From NCBI RefSeq assembly GCF_023573145.1, contig NZ_CP097636.1:682001-746000 (forward strand): a stretch of DNA of 64,000 nt. Direction: 5' to 3'. The notes under the pieces were generated by a model. The model ran no database searches and was not told the origin of the DNA. It saw nothing but the letters and a program-made list of their open reading frames with translations. Source of the DNA: Aquincola tertiaricarbonis. GTDB taxonomy: Bacteria > Pseudomonadota > Gammaproteobacteria > Burkholderiales > Burkholderiaceae_C. Within the stretch, counting starts at the first letter, position 1; each line of letters starts with the position of its first letter. Shown in pieces: positions 18,989-27,397 of this stretch. The position numbers and the translations under genes were made by a program.

Positions 18989-19626
18989 TGGAAGCCTTCA
19001 ACCGGCTGGACGCGGTGGTGGTGCCGCTGGACCGGGCCAACGTCGATACCGACGCGATCATTCCCAAGCAGTTCATGAAGTCGATCCGCCGCACCGGCTT
19101 CGGCGACAACCTGTTCGACGAATGGCGCTACCTGGACCGCGGCGAGCCCGGCCAGGACTGCAGCCGCCGCCCGCGCAACCCCGACTTCCCGCTCAACCAG
19201 CCCGCCTACGAAGGCGCGCGCATCCTGCTGGCGCGCGAGAACTTCGGCTGCGGCTCCAGCCGCGAGCATGCGCCCTGGGCGCTGCACGGCTTCGGCATCC
19301 GAGCGCTGGTGGCCCCCAGCTTCGCCGACATCTTCTACAACAACTGCTTCAAGAACGGCCTGCTGCCGGTGGCGCTGGATGCAGTGACGGTGGACCGGCT
19401 GTTTTCGCTGGTGGCGGCCCGGCCGGGCCTGCGCCTGGCGATCGACCTGCCGACGCAGACGCTGACGCCCGAAGGCGAGGCGCCGATCGGCTTTGCCATC
19501 GATGCGCAGCGCAAGCACCGGCTGCTGCACGGCCTTGACCCCATCGGCCTGACCCTGCAGAAGGCCGACGCGATACGCGCCTATGAAGCGCGGCGCCGGG
19601 CGCAGGAGCCCTGGCTGTTCGACTGA
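18988..19626 (+). CDS. Aconitase-family hydratase, small (LeuD-like) subunit
   Basis: Swivel-domain partner of the LeuC-like protein, 212 residues, with [38 protein letters not shown] and [18 protein letters not shown], all standard LeuD motifs. The start codon overlaps the large-subunit stop by one base (TGATG) and is preceded by CAGGAGG, so the subunits should be made in matched amounts. It is slightly longer than a typical bacterial LeuD, with a tail ending AQEPWLFD. The role in the pathway is as for the large subunit. Confidence 0.87.
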   Translation: MEAFNRLDAVVVPLDRANVDTDAIIPKQFMKSIRRTGFGDNLFDEWRYLDRGEPGQDCSRRPRNPDFPLNQPAYEGARILLARENFGCGSSREHAPWALHGFGIRALVAPSFADIFYNNCFKNGLLPVALDAVTVDRLFSLVAARPGLRLAIDLPTQTLTPEGEAPIGFAIDAQRKHRLLHGLDPIGLTLQKADAIRAYEARRRAQEPWLFD

Positions 19627-19665
19627 AGGCCCGACCCCAGGGCCCACCACAAGGAGACAAGGGCG

Positions 19666-20139
19666 ATGCCCACCTTCCAGATCCAGGTCAACGGCCGCCG
19701 CCGCCAGGTGCAGGCCGATGCCGACAGCCCGCTGCTGTACGTGCTGCGCGACCAGTGTGAACTGCACGGCCCCAAGTTCGGCTGCGGGCTGGGCCAGTGC
19801 GGCGCCTGCACCGTGCATGTCGATGGGCAGGCCATGCGCGCCTGCGTGTACCCGGTGTCGGCGCTGGGCAGCGGCGCGCAGGTCACCACGCTGGAAGGGC
19901 TGGGCAGCAGTGCGCGGCCTTCGCCGCTGCAGCAGGCCTTCATCGACGAGCAGGCCGCGCAATGCGGCTACTGCATCAACGGCATGGTGATGCAGGCGGC
20001 CGACCTGCTCAAGCGCATTCCCAAGCCCACCGAGGCACAGATCCGCGAGGGCCTGGCGATGAACCTGTGCCGCTGCGGCACGCACCAGCGCATCGTGCGC
20101 GCGGTGCAGCGCGCATCGGGCCAGCCGGTGACGGCGTGA
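19666..20139 (+). CDS. 2Fe-2S subunit of a molybdenum hydroxylase (IorA/CoxS type)
   Basis: Small electron-transfer subunit of 157 residues carrying two [2Fe-2S] clusters. The plant-ferredoxin-like N-terminal cluster ligands are in GCGLGQCGACTVHVDG with a fourth Cys in ACVYPV; the C-terminal helical domain has QCGYCINGMVM and LCRCGTHQRIVRAV. This is the organisation of isoquinoline 1-oxidoreductase alpha and aldehyde oxidoreductase small subunits. It precedes the catalytic subunit by 11 bp. No signal peptide is seen, so it is probably co-exported with the Tat-targeted large subunit. Confidence 0.9.
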   Translation: MPTFQIQVNGRRRQVQADADSPLLYVLRDQCELHGPKFGCGLGQCGACTVHVDGQAMRACVYPVSALGSGAQVTTLEGLGSSARPSPLQQAFIDEQAAQCGYCINGMVMQAADLLKRIPKPTEAQIREGLAMNLCRCGTHQRIVRAVQRASGQPVTA

Positions 20140-20150
20140 AGGGGACCGGC

Positions 20151-22382
20151 ATGGACAAGACCTCGCGCATGCAGCCGGGCCGCCGGCAGTTCCTGTTGTC
20201 CTCGGCCGCGCTGGTGGTGGGCTATGCCTGGGCCGGCGAAGCCGCCGCCGCGCCGCCGGCCGCAGCCAAGGTGCTGGACAAGGCCCGCGTGGAAGCCTTC
20301 GTGGCGCTGCAGCCCGATGGCCGCGCCACCATCTACACCGGCAAGGTGGACCTGGGCAACGGCTCACGCACGGCCATGATGCAGCTGGCCGCCGATGAGC
20401 TGGACCTGCCGCTGGACCGCATCTCGCTGGTGATGGGCGACACCGACACCACGCCCGACCAATGGCTCACCGGCGCCAGCACCACCATCGCACAGGGCGG
20501 GCTGGAACTGCGCCGCGCCTGCGCCACCGCCCGTGGCGTGCTGCTGGTGCGTGGCGCCGCCCGGCTGGGCGTGCCGCCCGAGCAGGCCGGCTGCCGTGAC
20601 GGCCTGGTGTTCGTCAAGACCGATCCGGCGCGCCGCGTGGGCTATGGCGAGCTGGCCGCGGCCGAGCCGCTGCTGCTGGCCGTCGACCCCAAGGTGGCGC
20701 TGAAGAAGCCCGCCGACTATCAATGGATCGGCAAGCCGGTGGCGCGGGTGGACATTCCCGGCAAGCTCACCGGCGAGTGGACCTACGTGCACGACTTCCG
20801 CCTGCCCGGCATGCTGCATGCGCGGGTGCTGCGGCCGGCGGCCACCGGTGCCACGCTGCTGTCGTTCGACGATGGCGCGGCGCGCCAGGTCAACGGCTTC
20901 GTGCGCAGCGTGCGCAAGGGCAATTTCCTGGCGGTGGTGGCCAGCACCGAATGGAGTGCCATCAAGGCCATGCGGGCGATGAAGGTGCAGTGGGGCGCGG
21001 CCGAGGCCCTGCCCGAGCCGGCCACGGTGTTCGAGCACTGGCGGCAGCGCCCGCTGGCCAAGCAGGACCTGACGCAGAACGTGGGCGATGCGCCCGCGGT
21101 GCTGGCGCAGTCGACGCGCAGGCTCAAGGCCCGCTACGACTTCGCGGTGCAGACGCATGCCTCCATGGGCCCCAGCTGCGCGGTGGCCGAGCTGCGCGAC
21201 GGACACCTCACGGTGTGGAGCGCCTCGCAGGCCACGCATTCGCTGGTCACCGAGATCGCGCCCATCGTCGGCCTGCCGGCCGAGCGCATCCGCATCGTGT
21301 ACCTGGAAGGCTCGGGCTGCTACGGCCGCAACGGCCATGAGGACGCATCGGCCGATGCCGCGCTGCTGGCGGTGCTCACCGGCCAGCCGGTGCGCGTGCA
21401 GTGGATGCGCGACGACGAGATGGCGCGCTCGCCCAAGAGCCCGCCGCGCTCGATGGACCTGGAAGCGGCGCTGGACGAGTCGGGCCGCATCGTGGCCTGG
21501 AATGCCGAGTTCTGGATCGCGCTCAACCACATCGTGGCCTTCAAGCCGCTGGACTTTCCGCTGCTGGCGGCCAGCGACACCGGCCTGCCGCGGCCGGGCA
21601 ACTGGGTGGGTTTCCTGTTCCAGAACTCGGGCGTGGGTTACACCCTGCCCAACGTGCGGGTGAACACCCGACATGTGGAGAAGGCCTTCTTCCGCAGCGC
21701 GCACCTGCGCAGCCCGGGCCGCATCGAGAACACCTTCGCCAACGAGAGCTTCATCGACGAGCTGGCCTTCGCGGCGCAGGCCGACCCGGCCGAGTTCCGG
21801 CTGCGCCACCTGCAGGACCCGCGCGGCATCGCGGTCGTCCGGCAGGCCATGGCGCGTGCCGGATGGTCGCCGCGGGTGGGCATCCAGCCGGCCGCGGCGG
21901 GCCAGGCCGAGGTGGCGCGGGGCCGGGGCATCAGCTACCTGCGCTACAGCAACAGCAGCACCTACGTGGCGGCGGTGGCCGAGGTGGCGGTCAACCGCAA
22001 GACCGGCGAGATCCGGGTGGAGCGGGTGTGCGTGGCGCACGACTGCGGGCTGGTGGTCAACCCCGACGGCACGGTGAACCAGGTGGAGGGCGGCACCATC
22101 CAGACCGTCAGCCGCACGCTGATGGAGGCGGTGCAGTGGAACACCCGCGAGGTGCTGTCACGCGACTGGGCCAGCTACCCCATCCTGCGGCACGACCAGG
22201 TGCCGCGGGTGGAGGTGGACCTGATCGACCGGCCCGACCAGCCCACCTACGCGGCCGGCGAGCCCACGCCCTGCGCCATCCCGGCGGCCATCGGCAATGC
22301 GGTGTTCGACGCCACCGGGGCCCGGCTGCGCGAGGTGCCCTTCACGCCGGAGCGGGTGAAGGCCGCGCTGGCGCGGGCCTGA
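20151..22382 (+). CDS. Tat-exported molybdopterin-binding hydroxylase subunit (IorB-like)
   Basis: Catalytic subunit of a xanthine-oxidase-family enzyme, 743 residues, which would hydroxylate an N-heterocycle or oxidise an aldehyde using water. A twin-arginine signal (GRRQFLLSSAALVVGYAWA) indicates export to the periplasm, as in isoquinoline 1-oxidoreductase beta. It has the duplicated cofactor-binding layout (VDLGNGSRTAMMQLAADEL; PVARVDIPGKLTGEWTYVHD; EGSGCYGRNGHEDASADAAL) and a C-terminal GEPTPCAIPAAIGNA, where the Glu matches the conserved active-site Glu of the family. It ends the operon, 5 bp from the convergent TRAP permease gene. No cytochrome electron acceptor is encoded beside it. 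Substrate unknown. Confidence 0.87.
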   Translation: MDKTSRMQPGRRQFLLSSAALVVGYAWAGEAAAAPPAAAKVLDKARVEAFVALQPDGRATIYTGKVDLGNGSRTAMMQLAADELDLPLDRISLVMGDTDTTPDQWLTGASTTIAQGGLELRRACATARGVLLVRGAARLGVPPEQAGCRDGLVFVKTDPARRVGYGELAAAEPLLLAVDPKVALKKPADYQWIGKPVARVDIPGKLTGEWTYVHDFRLPGMLHARVLRPAATGATLLSFDDGAARQVNGFVRSVRKGNFLAVVASTEWSAIKAMRAMKVQWGAAEALPEPATVFEHWRQRPLAKQDLTQNVGDAPAVLAQSTRRLKARYDFAVQTHASMGPSCAVAELRDGHLTVWSASQATHSLVTEIAPIVGLPAERIRIVYLEGSGCYGRNGHEDASADAALLAVLTGQPVRVQWMRDDEMARSPKSPPRSMDLEAALDESGRIVAWNAEFWIALNHIVAFKPLDFPLLAASDTGLPRPGNWVGFLFQNSGVGYTLPNVRVNTRHVEKAFFRSAHLRSPGRIENTFANESFIDELAFAAQADPAEFRLRHLQDPRGIAVVRQAMARAGWSPRVGIQPAAAGQAEVARGRGISYLRYSNSSTYVAAVAEVAVNRKTGEIRVERVCVAHDCGLVVNPDGTVNQVEGGTIQTVSRTLMEAVQWNTREVLSRDWASYPILRHDQVPRVEVDLIDRPDQPTYAAGEPTPCAIPAAIGNAVFDATGARLREVPFTPERVKAALARA

Positions 22383-22387
22383 GCCGG

Positions 22388-23677
22388 TCAGCGGAACATG
22401 TTGGGCAGCCAGAGCGAGAAGGCGGGCACGTAGGTCACCAGCATCAGGCACACGGTGAGGGCGCCGTAGAAGGGCAGGATGGACCGCATGACCTCCCCTA
22501 CGGAGACACCGCCGATCGCACAGCCCACGAACTGCGTGGTGCCCACCGGCGGCGTGTTCAGGCCCAGCGCGCAGTTGATCAGCATCATGATGCCGAACTG
22601 CACCGGGTCCATGCCGAAGTGCTGGGCGATGGGCAGGAAGATCGGCGTGCAGATCAGGATGGTGGCCGCCATGTCCAGGAAGGTGCCCAGCACGAACAGC
22701 AGCACGTTGATCATCAGGAAGATGACCCAGGGGCTGGTGGTCACCGACTGCATCAGCTCGCCGGTCTTCTGCGGCACCTCGTACAGCGCCATGAAGTAGC
22801 CGAACGCCGAGGAGATGCCCATCAGCAGCAGCACCACGCCGGTGGTCTTGCAGGCCTTGGCGCAGGCCTTGAGAAAGTTCTCGAAGCTCAGCGTCTTGTA
22901 GACCAGCGCGGTGACCAGCAGCGCCCAGAACACCGCGGTGGCGGCCGATTCGGTGGCGGTGAAGATGCCCGACAGGATGCCGGCCAGGATGATCACCACG
23001 ATCAGCAGGCCGGGCAGCGCGCCCAGGAAGGACAGCAGCACCTCGCGCCAGCCGGGGAAGCGGCCGTGCGTGGCGTAGCCGCGCTTGACGGCCACGTAGT
23101 AGGCGGCGGCCAGGTTGCACAGGGTCAGGATCACCGCCGGGATGACACCGGCCAGGATCAGGCTGAACACGCTGACCGAGGCGATGCCGGTGGTGGCCAG
23201 CGTGAAGATGATCAGGTTGTGCGAGGTGGGCATCAACGCGCCCACCAGGGCCGCGTGGGTGGTCACGTTCACCGCGTAGTCGGCGTCGTAACCCTCCTTC
23301 TTCATCAGCGGGATCATCACCGAGCCCATGGCCGACACGTCGGCCAGCGGCGAGCCGGCGACGCCGCCGAACAGGGTGCAACCCAGCACGTTGCTCATGC
23401 CCAGGCCGCCACGCACATGGCCCACCACGCTGTTGGCAAAGCGCACGATGCGATCGGCAATGCCGCCGTACAGCATCAGCTCACCGGCGAACACGAAGAA
23501 CGGGATGGCCAGGAAGGAGAAGATCTGCATGCCGCCCACCATCTTCTGGAAGACGATGGCGATGGGCATGCCCGAATACAGCACGGTGGCGATGGACGCC
23601 AGGCCGATGGAAAAAGCCACCGGCACGCCCAGCAGCAGCAGCAGGCCGAAGACGACGGAAAGTACGGTCAGTTCCAT
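22388..23677 (-). CDS. TRAP transporter large permease (DctM)
   Basis: Inner-membrane transport subunit of 429 residues with about a dozen hydrophobic segments and the DctM-family patterns AIPFFVFAGELMLYGGIADR, FGGVAGSPLADVSAMGSVMI, LNTPPVGTTQFVG and FTATESAATAVFWALL. It moves a carboxylate, driven by a sodium gradient, together with the DctQ and DctP genes just upstream. It is the last gene of the operon starting at udh (order: udh, lactonase, dctP, dctQ, dctM). This makes galacturonate, glucuronate or an aldarate the probable cargo. Confidence 0.93.
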   Translation of the reverse strand: MELTVLSVVFGLLLLLGVPVAFSIGLASIATVLYSGMPIAIVFQKMVGGMQIFSFLAIPFFVFAGELMLYGGIADRIVRFANSVVGHVRGGLGMSNVLGCTLFGGVAGSPLADVSAMGSVMIPLMKKEGYDADYAVNVTTHAALVGALMPTSHNLIIFTLATTGIASVSVFSLILAGVIPAVILTLCNLAAAYYVAVKRGYATHGRFPGWREVLLSFLGALPGLLIVVIILAGILSGIFTATESAATAVFWALLVTALVYKTLSFENFLKACAKACKTTGVVLLLMGISSAFGYFMALYEVPQKTGELMQSVTTSPWVIFLMINVLLFVLGTFLDMAATILICTPIFLPIAQHFGMDPVQFGIMMLINCALGLNTPPVGTTQFVGCAIGGVSVGEVMRSILPFYGALTVCLMLVTYVPAFSLWLPNMFR

Positions 23678-23693
23678 GAGGGGCTCCGCGGCT

Positions 23694-24314
23694 TCAGTGC
23701 CAGGCAGGCAGCACGTCTTCGCCGGCGATGAGGGCCAGGATGTGCTCGATCGAGAAAAGGACGATGAGGGCGCCGGCCACCACCAGGGCCAGGTAGTCCA
23801 GGCCCACGGGCACGCCCATCATGGGCTTGATGTCGGTCCACTTGAGCACCGTCCAGGTCCAGCCGCTCCAGCACATGATGGCGCCGAAGAGTGCCACCAG
23901 CCCGTGGATCAGGATCTCGATCTTCAGCCGCACGCCATCGGGCAGCAGCGACACCAGCGACTCCAGGCCGATGTGGCCGGCATCGCGCACGCCCACCGCC
24001 ACCCCCAGCGCGGTGACGTACAGCACCAGCTGCAGCGCCAGGCCTTCGGCCCAGGTGGGGGTGTCGTTGAAGACGTAGCGGCCCACCACCTGGTACTGCA
24101 CGCAAACGATGATGGTGATGAGCATGATCACCGCCCCGATCAGGCTGGCCTTGGACAGCCAGGCACACAGGCGGTTGAAGGCGTGGTCGGCCTGCGGGCG
24201 CTGCGCGCCGTCGGGATCGGTGGCCGGGGCCACCGGGCTGACGGCGGCGGTGGTGGATGCACCGTGCACGGTCGCGGAGACCGTGCCGGCGCCGGTGGGC
24301 AGGGCGGTGTTCAT
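23694..24314 (-). CDS. TRAP transporter small permease (DctQ)
   Basis: Small membrane subunit of 206 residues with four hydrophobic helices (beginning ASLIGAVIMLITIIVCVQYQ and ALQLVLYVTALGVAVGVRDA) and the family pattern VVGRYVFNDTPTWAEGLA. It has an unusually long, Ala/Thr-rich N-terminal extension of about 50 residues before the first helix; the start could be further in. It lies between the DctP and DctM genes with gaps of 19 and 16 bp. Confidence 0.9.
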   Translation of the reverse strand: MNTALPTGAGTVSATVHGASTTAAVSPVAPATDPDGAQRPQADHAFNRLCAWLSKASLIGAVIMLITIIVCVQYQVVGRYVFNDTPTWAEGLALQLVLYVTALGVAVGVRDAGHIGLESLVSLLPDGVRLKIEILIHGLVALFGAIMCWSGWTWTVLKWTDIKPMMGVPVGLDYLALVVAGALIVLFSIEHILALIAGEDVLPAWH

Positions 24315-24333
24315 GCTGCGGTGGCGCTGGGGC

Positions 24334-25305
24334 TTACTTGTTGTCCTGCACGGCCTTGACCAGGCGCTTCAGGTCGGGCGTGGTGATGAACTTGGCGTAC
24401 ACCGGCGCCATCACGGCCTGGAAGGAGGCCTTGTCCACGCCGTCGACGATGGTGGCGCCGGCGGCCTTGACGGTGGCCAGCGACTTGGCTTCCTGCTCGT
24501 CCCACTTCTGGCGCTGGAAGCCCACCGATTCCTTGGCGGCGGCGCGGAACAGGTCCTGGTCGGCCTTGGGCAGCTTGTCGAACACCACCTTGGACATGAC
24601 CAGCATCTCGGGCGCCATCGAGTGCTCGGTGCGCGAATAGAACTTCACCGCCTCGTAGTGCTTGAAGCCTTCGTACGACGGGATGTTGTTTTCGGCGGCG
24701 TCGATCAGGCCGGTCTTGAGGCCGGTGTACACCTCGCCGATCGGGATGGGCGTGGCGTTGGCACCCATGGCGCTGATCAGCGACACCCACAGGTCGGACT
24801 GCTGCACGCGGATCTTCAGGCCCTTGGCATCGGCCACGCTCTTGATCGGCTTCTTGCTGTAGATGCTGCGCGCGCCGCTGTCGTAGAACGCCAGGCCAAT
24901 CAGGCCTTCGGCTTCGCAGCCCTTGAGGATCTCTTCGCCGATGGGGCCGTCGAGCGTCTTGCGCATGTGCTCGATCGAGTCGAAGAGGAAGGGCATGGTG
25001 GGCACCAGCGTCTTCGGGCAGATGGAGTTCAGCGCGCTGATGTTCACGCGGTTGAGCTCCAGCGCGCCGATCTTCACCTGGTCGATGGTTTCCTTCTCGG
25101 TGCCCAGCGCGCTCTTGTTGAAGACCTTGATCTTGTACTTGCCGTTGCTCTGCTTGCTGAGCACGTCGCTCATGTGGCGCACGGCGGCCACGGTGGGGTA
25201 GTCGTCGCTGTTGTGCACGTCGGCCGAGCGGAACTCGACGGCATGCACGGCGGGGGCGATGAAGGCGGCGGCGATGAGCGCGGCCAGCAGCAGGGGTTTA
25301 CGCAT
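24334..25305 (-). CDS. TRAP transporter solute-binding protein (DctP), uronate type
   Basis: Periplasmic receptor of 323 residues. The signal peptide [20 protein letters not shown] ends near VHAVEF. Family features include [40 protein letters not shown] (with the Arg that typically binds the ligand carboxylate) and [25 protein letters not shown] lies about 8 nt before the ATG. Placement after udh and the lactonase in the same operon suggests that it binds galacturonate or glucuronate released from pectin. The specific ligand is inference. Confidence 0.92.
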   Translation of the reverse strand: MRKPLLLAALIAAAFIAPAVHAVEFRSADVHNSDDYPTVAAVRHMSDVLSKQSNGKYKIKVFNKSALGTEKETIDQVKIGALELNRVNISALNSICPKTLVPTMPFLFDSIEHMRKTLDGPIGEEILKGCEAEGLIGLAFYDSGARSIYSKKPIKSVADAKGLKIRVQQSDLWVSLISAMGANATPIPIGEVYTGLKTGLIDAAENNIPSYEGFKHYEAVKFYSRTEHSMAPEMLVMSKVVFDKLPKADQDLFRAAAKESVGFQRQKWDEQEAKSLATVKAAGATIVDGVDKASFQAVMAPVYAKFITTPDLKRLVKAVQDNK

Positions 25306-25360
25306 CGGTCAGTCTCCTGGGGGTGGTATCGGGGGTTCCGGGGGTCGGGCAACGGGCTCT

Positions 25361-26233
25361 TCAGGCCTTGCAGGGGGCTTCGGGCAGCCCGCGGGCGCCC
25401 GGGCAATCGACGAACAGCGCGCCGGCCAGCGCCGCCTGCTCGGGCGGCGGCGAAGCGGGGCGGATCGAGGTGACGTACAAGGTGTCCAGCGCCGCGCCGC
25501 CGAAGGCGCACATCGCGGGCTTGGCCACCGGCACGGCGATGGAGCGGTCCAGCCGGCCGTCGGGCGTGAAGCGGTGCACCAGGCCGGCGTCGTTGGCGCA
25601 GATCCAGTAGCCGCCCTCGGCGTCCACCGCGGCGCCGTCGGGGCGGCCGGGGTGCTCGTTGAAATCGATGAAGAGCCGGCGGTTGCGCGGCGTGCCTTCG
25701 TCATCCAGGTCGAAGGCCCAGACCTTCTGCACGCTGGGGTGCGAGTCGCTCAGGTACATCGTGCGGCCGTCGGGGCTGAAGCCCAGGCCGTTGGGCGTGA
25801 TCAGCCCGTCCAGCACCTTCACCAGGCCGCGCTCGTCCCAGCGGTACAGCGCGCCGGCATCGCTGGCCAGGCTCATGTCGCGCACCATGGTGCCGGCCCA
25901 GAAGCGGCCCTGGCGGTCGGTGCGGCCATCGTTGAAGCGCATGTGGTCGCGCGCATGGCCCACCGGCGCGACGAGGGCCGCGTCCAGGCGGCCGTCGTCC
26001 TGCGGCTGCAGCCGCCACAGGCCGGTTTCCATCGCCGCGATCAGACCGCCCTGCGCATGCAGCGCGATGCAGCCGGTGCGCTCGGGCGTGGCCCAGCTCT
26101 GTGTGCGGTCGGTGGCCGGGTGGTGGCGGCGCAGCCACTGGCCGTCGATGTCCACCCACCACAGCGCCTGTTCCTCGGGCGACCACACCGGGCTTTCGCC
26201 CACCTGGTCGCGCAGATCGGACACCGGCTTCAT
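25361..26233 (-). CDS. SMP-30/gluconolactonase-family lactonase (aldarolactone hydrolase)
   Basis: Six-bladed beta-propeller lactonase of 290 residues. Likely metal ligands are visible: Glu in GESPVWSPEEQALWWVDID, Asn in DGLITPNGLGFSPDG and Asp in YLSDSHPSVQKVW. In this setting it would open the galactaro- or glucarolactone made by uronate dehydrogenase, giving galactarate or glucarate. Its ATG overlaps the udh stop (ATGA), so it is translationally coupled to the enzyme that makes its substrate. Related proteins include gluconolactonases and xylono/arabinonolactonases; the partner gene decides the assignment. Confidence 0.87.
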   Translation of the reverse strand: MKPVSDLRDQVGESPVWSPEEQALWWVDIDGQWLRRHHPATDRTQSWATPERTGCIALHAQGGLIAAMETGLWRLQPQDDGRLDAALVAPVGHARDHMRFNDGRTDRQGRFWAGTMVRDMSLASDAGALYRWDERGLVKVLDGLITPNGLGFSPDGRTMYLSDSHPSVQKVWAFDLDDEGTPRNRRLFIDFNEHPGRPDGAAVDAEGGYWICANDAGLVHRFTPDGRLDRSIAVPVAKPAMCAFGGAALDTLYVTSIRPASPPPEQAALAGALFVDCPGARGLPEAPCKA

Positions 26234-27057
26234 TCGAAGGGCCCCGTGCGCACGAAGGGGCCGCCCTGGTAGACGTTGGCCGGGTCGTTCATGTCCAGCA
26301 CCGGCTCGCCGGCTTCCACCTTGGCGCGGAAGGGCTCGGAGCTGTCCTGCGGCCGGTAGCCGATGTGGGCGCCGTAGGTGTTGTCGTAGAAGCGGGTGTG
26401 GTTGTCGCTGATGCCGAAGATGATGCTGTGGCCCACCACCGGCGCGGTGAGCGCGGCCACCACCAGGCGCTCCAGGTCGTCGTAGCTCATCCAGGTGGCC
26501 AGCATGCGGCGGTTGCGCGGCTCGGGGAAGCTGGAGCCGATGCGCAGGCACACGGTCTGGATGCCGTAGCGGTCCCAGTAGAAGCGCGACAGGCTTTCAC
26601 CGAAGGCCTTGCTCAGGCCATAGAGGCCGTCGGGCCGCATCGGGTCGCGGGCGTCGATCACCTCGTCTTGCCGGTAGAAGCCGGTGACGTGGTTGCTGCT
26701 GGCAAACAGCACGCGCTTGACGCCCTGCTTGCGGGCCGCTTCGTACAGGTTGTAGATCCCCACGATGTTGGCCTGCAGGATGGGCTCCCAGGGCTGCTCG
26801 GTCGACACGCCGCCCAGGTGCACCACCGCGTCCACGCCTTCCAGCAGCTGCAGCACCGCGGGGGCATCTTCCAGGCGCGCGGGCATCACTTCCTCACGCG
26901 GGCCGGCGCTGCCCAGGTCGGCGATGTCGGAGAGGCGCAGCGTCTCGCAGTAGTGGGGCAGGCGTTGGCGCAGCTCGCGCCCCAGGCCGCCGGCAGCGCC
27001 GGTGAGCAGCAGGCGCTTGAAACGCAGGGGCGTGGTGGCGACCGGGGCAGAGGTCAT
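26230..27057 (-). CDS. udh: Uronate dehydrogenase
   Basis: NAD-dependent oxidation of galacturonate or glucuronate to the aldarolactone, first step of the oxidative uronate pathway. The 275-residue short-chain (extended) dehydrogenase closely follows the known Pseudomonas enzyme: FKRLLLTGAAGGLGRELRQR, LRLSDIADLG, VVHLGGVSTEQPWE, FASSNHVTGFYRQDE, the catalytic YGLSK motif and CLRIGSSFPEPRNRRMLATW. I give the ATG at 27057; an in-frame ATG at 27078 lies inside the candidate operator and would add seven residues (MTTDNRP). Neither has a clear Shine-Dalgarno sequence. It leads the operon that continues with the lactonase and the TRAP transporter. Confidence 0.92.
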   Translation of the reverse strand: MTSAPVATTPLRFKRLLLTGAAGGLGRELRQRLPHYCETLRLSDIADLGSAGPREEVMPARLEDAPAVLQLLEGVDAVVHLGGVSTEQPWEPILQANIVGIYNLYEAARKQGVKRVLFASSNHVTGFYRQDEVIDARDPMRPDGLYGLSKAFGESLSRFYWDRYGIQTVCLRIGSSFPEPRNRRMLATWMSYDDLERLVVAALTAPVVGHSIIFGISDNHTRFYDNTYGAHIGYRPQDSSEPFRAKVEAGEPVLDMNDPANVYQGGPFVRTGPFE

Positions 27058-27063
27058 GGGGCG

Positions 27064-27083
27064 GTTGTCAGTTGTCATACAAC
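27064..27083 (+). promoter_or_regulatory. Candidate composite GntR operator of the udh-TRAP operon
   Basis: GTTGTCAGTTGTCATACAAC: a half-site GTTGTCA followed by a perfect palindrome GTTGT-CAT-ACAAC (27071-27083). The layout matches the gntR site base for base apart from two G/A changes. On the minus strand it contains TATGAC, usable as a -10 box. It lies just upstream of the chosen udh start and overlaps the alternative one. Confidence 0.65.
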
Positions 27084-27362
27084 GGCGGCAATGGTCGATG
27101 ACCGGCTACGTACTGTCCACAGGGTTTACCCGGCGCGTCTGCCAGCGTCGGCGGCATGAGGCGCGGCGAGCCCCCGGCCTGGATGGCGAAGAGGCCGGCG
27201 GGGTGGATGACTTGCCCTCGGCGGCATCGGGGAAATCGGCAACTTGTGACCGCCGGTACGCATAGATCGACGCGTGCGCGCGCGGGCGCGTGCGCCGGTG
27301 CGATGGCACGCCCAAGACGCCGTTTTGCAGCGGAGTTGTGCGGGTGAAGCCCGTGAGGTCGA
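27084..27362. other. Intergenic region between udh and the pectate lyase gene
   Basis: About 280 bp without a gene between two divergent operons. It is flanked on each side by a GntR-type site and should hold both promoters. A run of alternating CG/TG dinucleotides sits at 27271-27295. I see no other convincing open frame, terminator or RNA. Confidence 0.5.
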
Positions 27363-27385
27363 CTTGTACGATGACTTACGACAAC
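27363..27385 (-). promoter_or_regulatory. Candidate composite GntR operator of the pectate lyase gene
   Basis: On the minus strand: GTTGTCG, then three extra bases (TAA), then GTCATCGTACAAG. It shares the 12-mer TTGTACGATGAC with the kdgD site and again contains TACGAT (27367-27372) as a possible -10 box. The 3-bp longer spacing makes it the least canonical site. Confidence 0.5.
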
Positions 27386-27397
27386 GAGGAGACACCC

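Noticed and set aside
17540..19626. Assignment as leucine-biosynthesis leuC/leuD
   Set aside because: Motifs allow it, but no leuB or leuA lies nearby and the genes are embedded in a catabolic operon, so the symbols were withheld.
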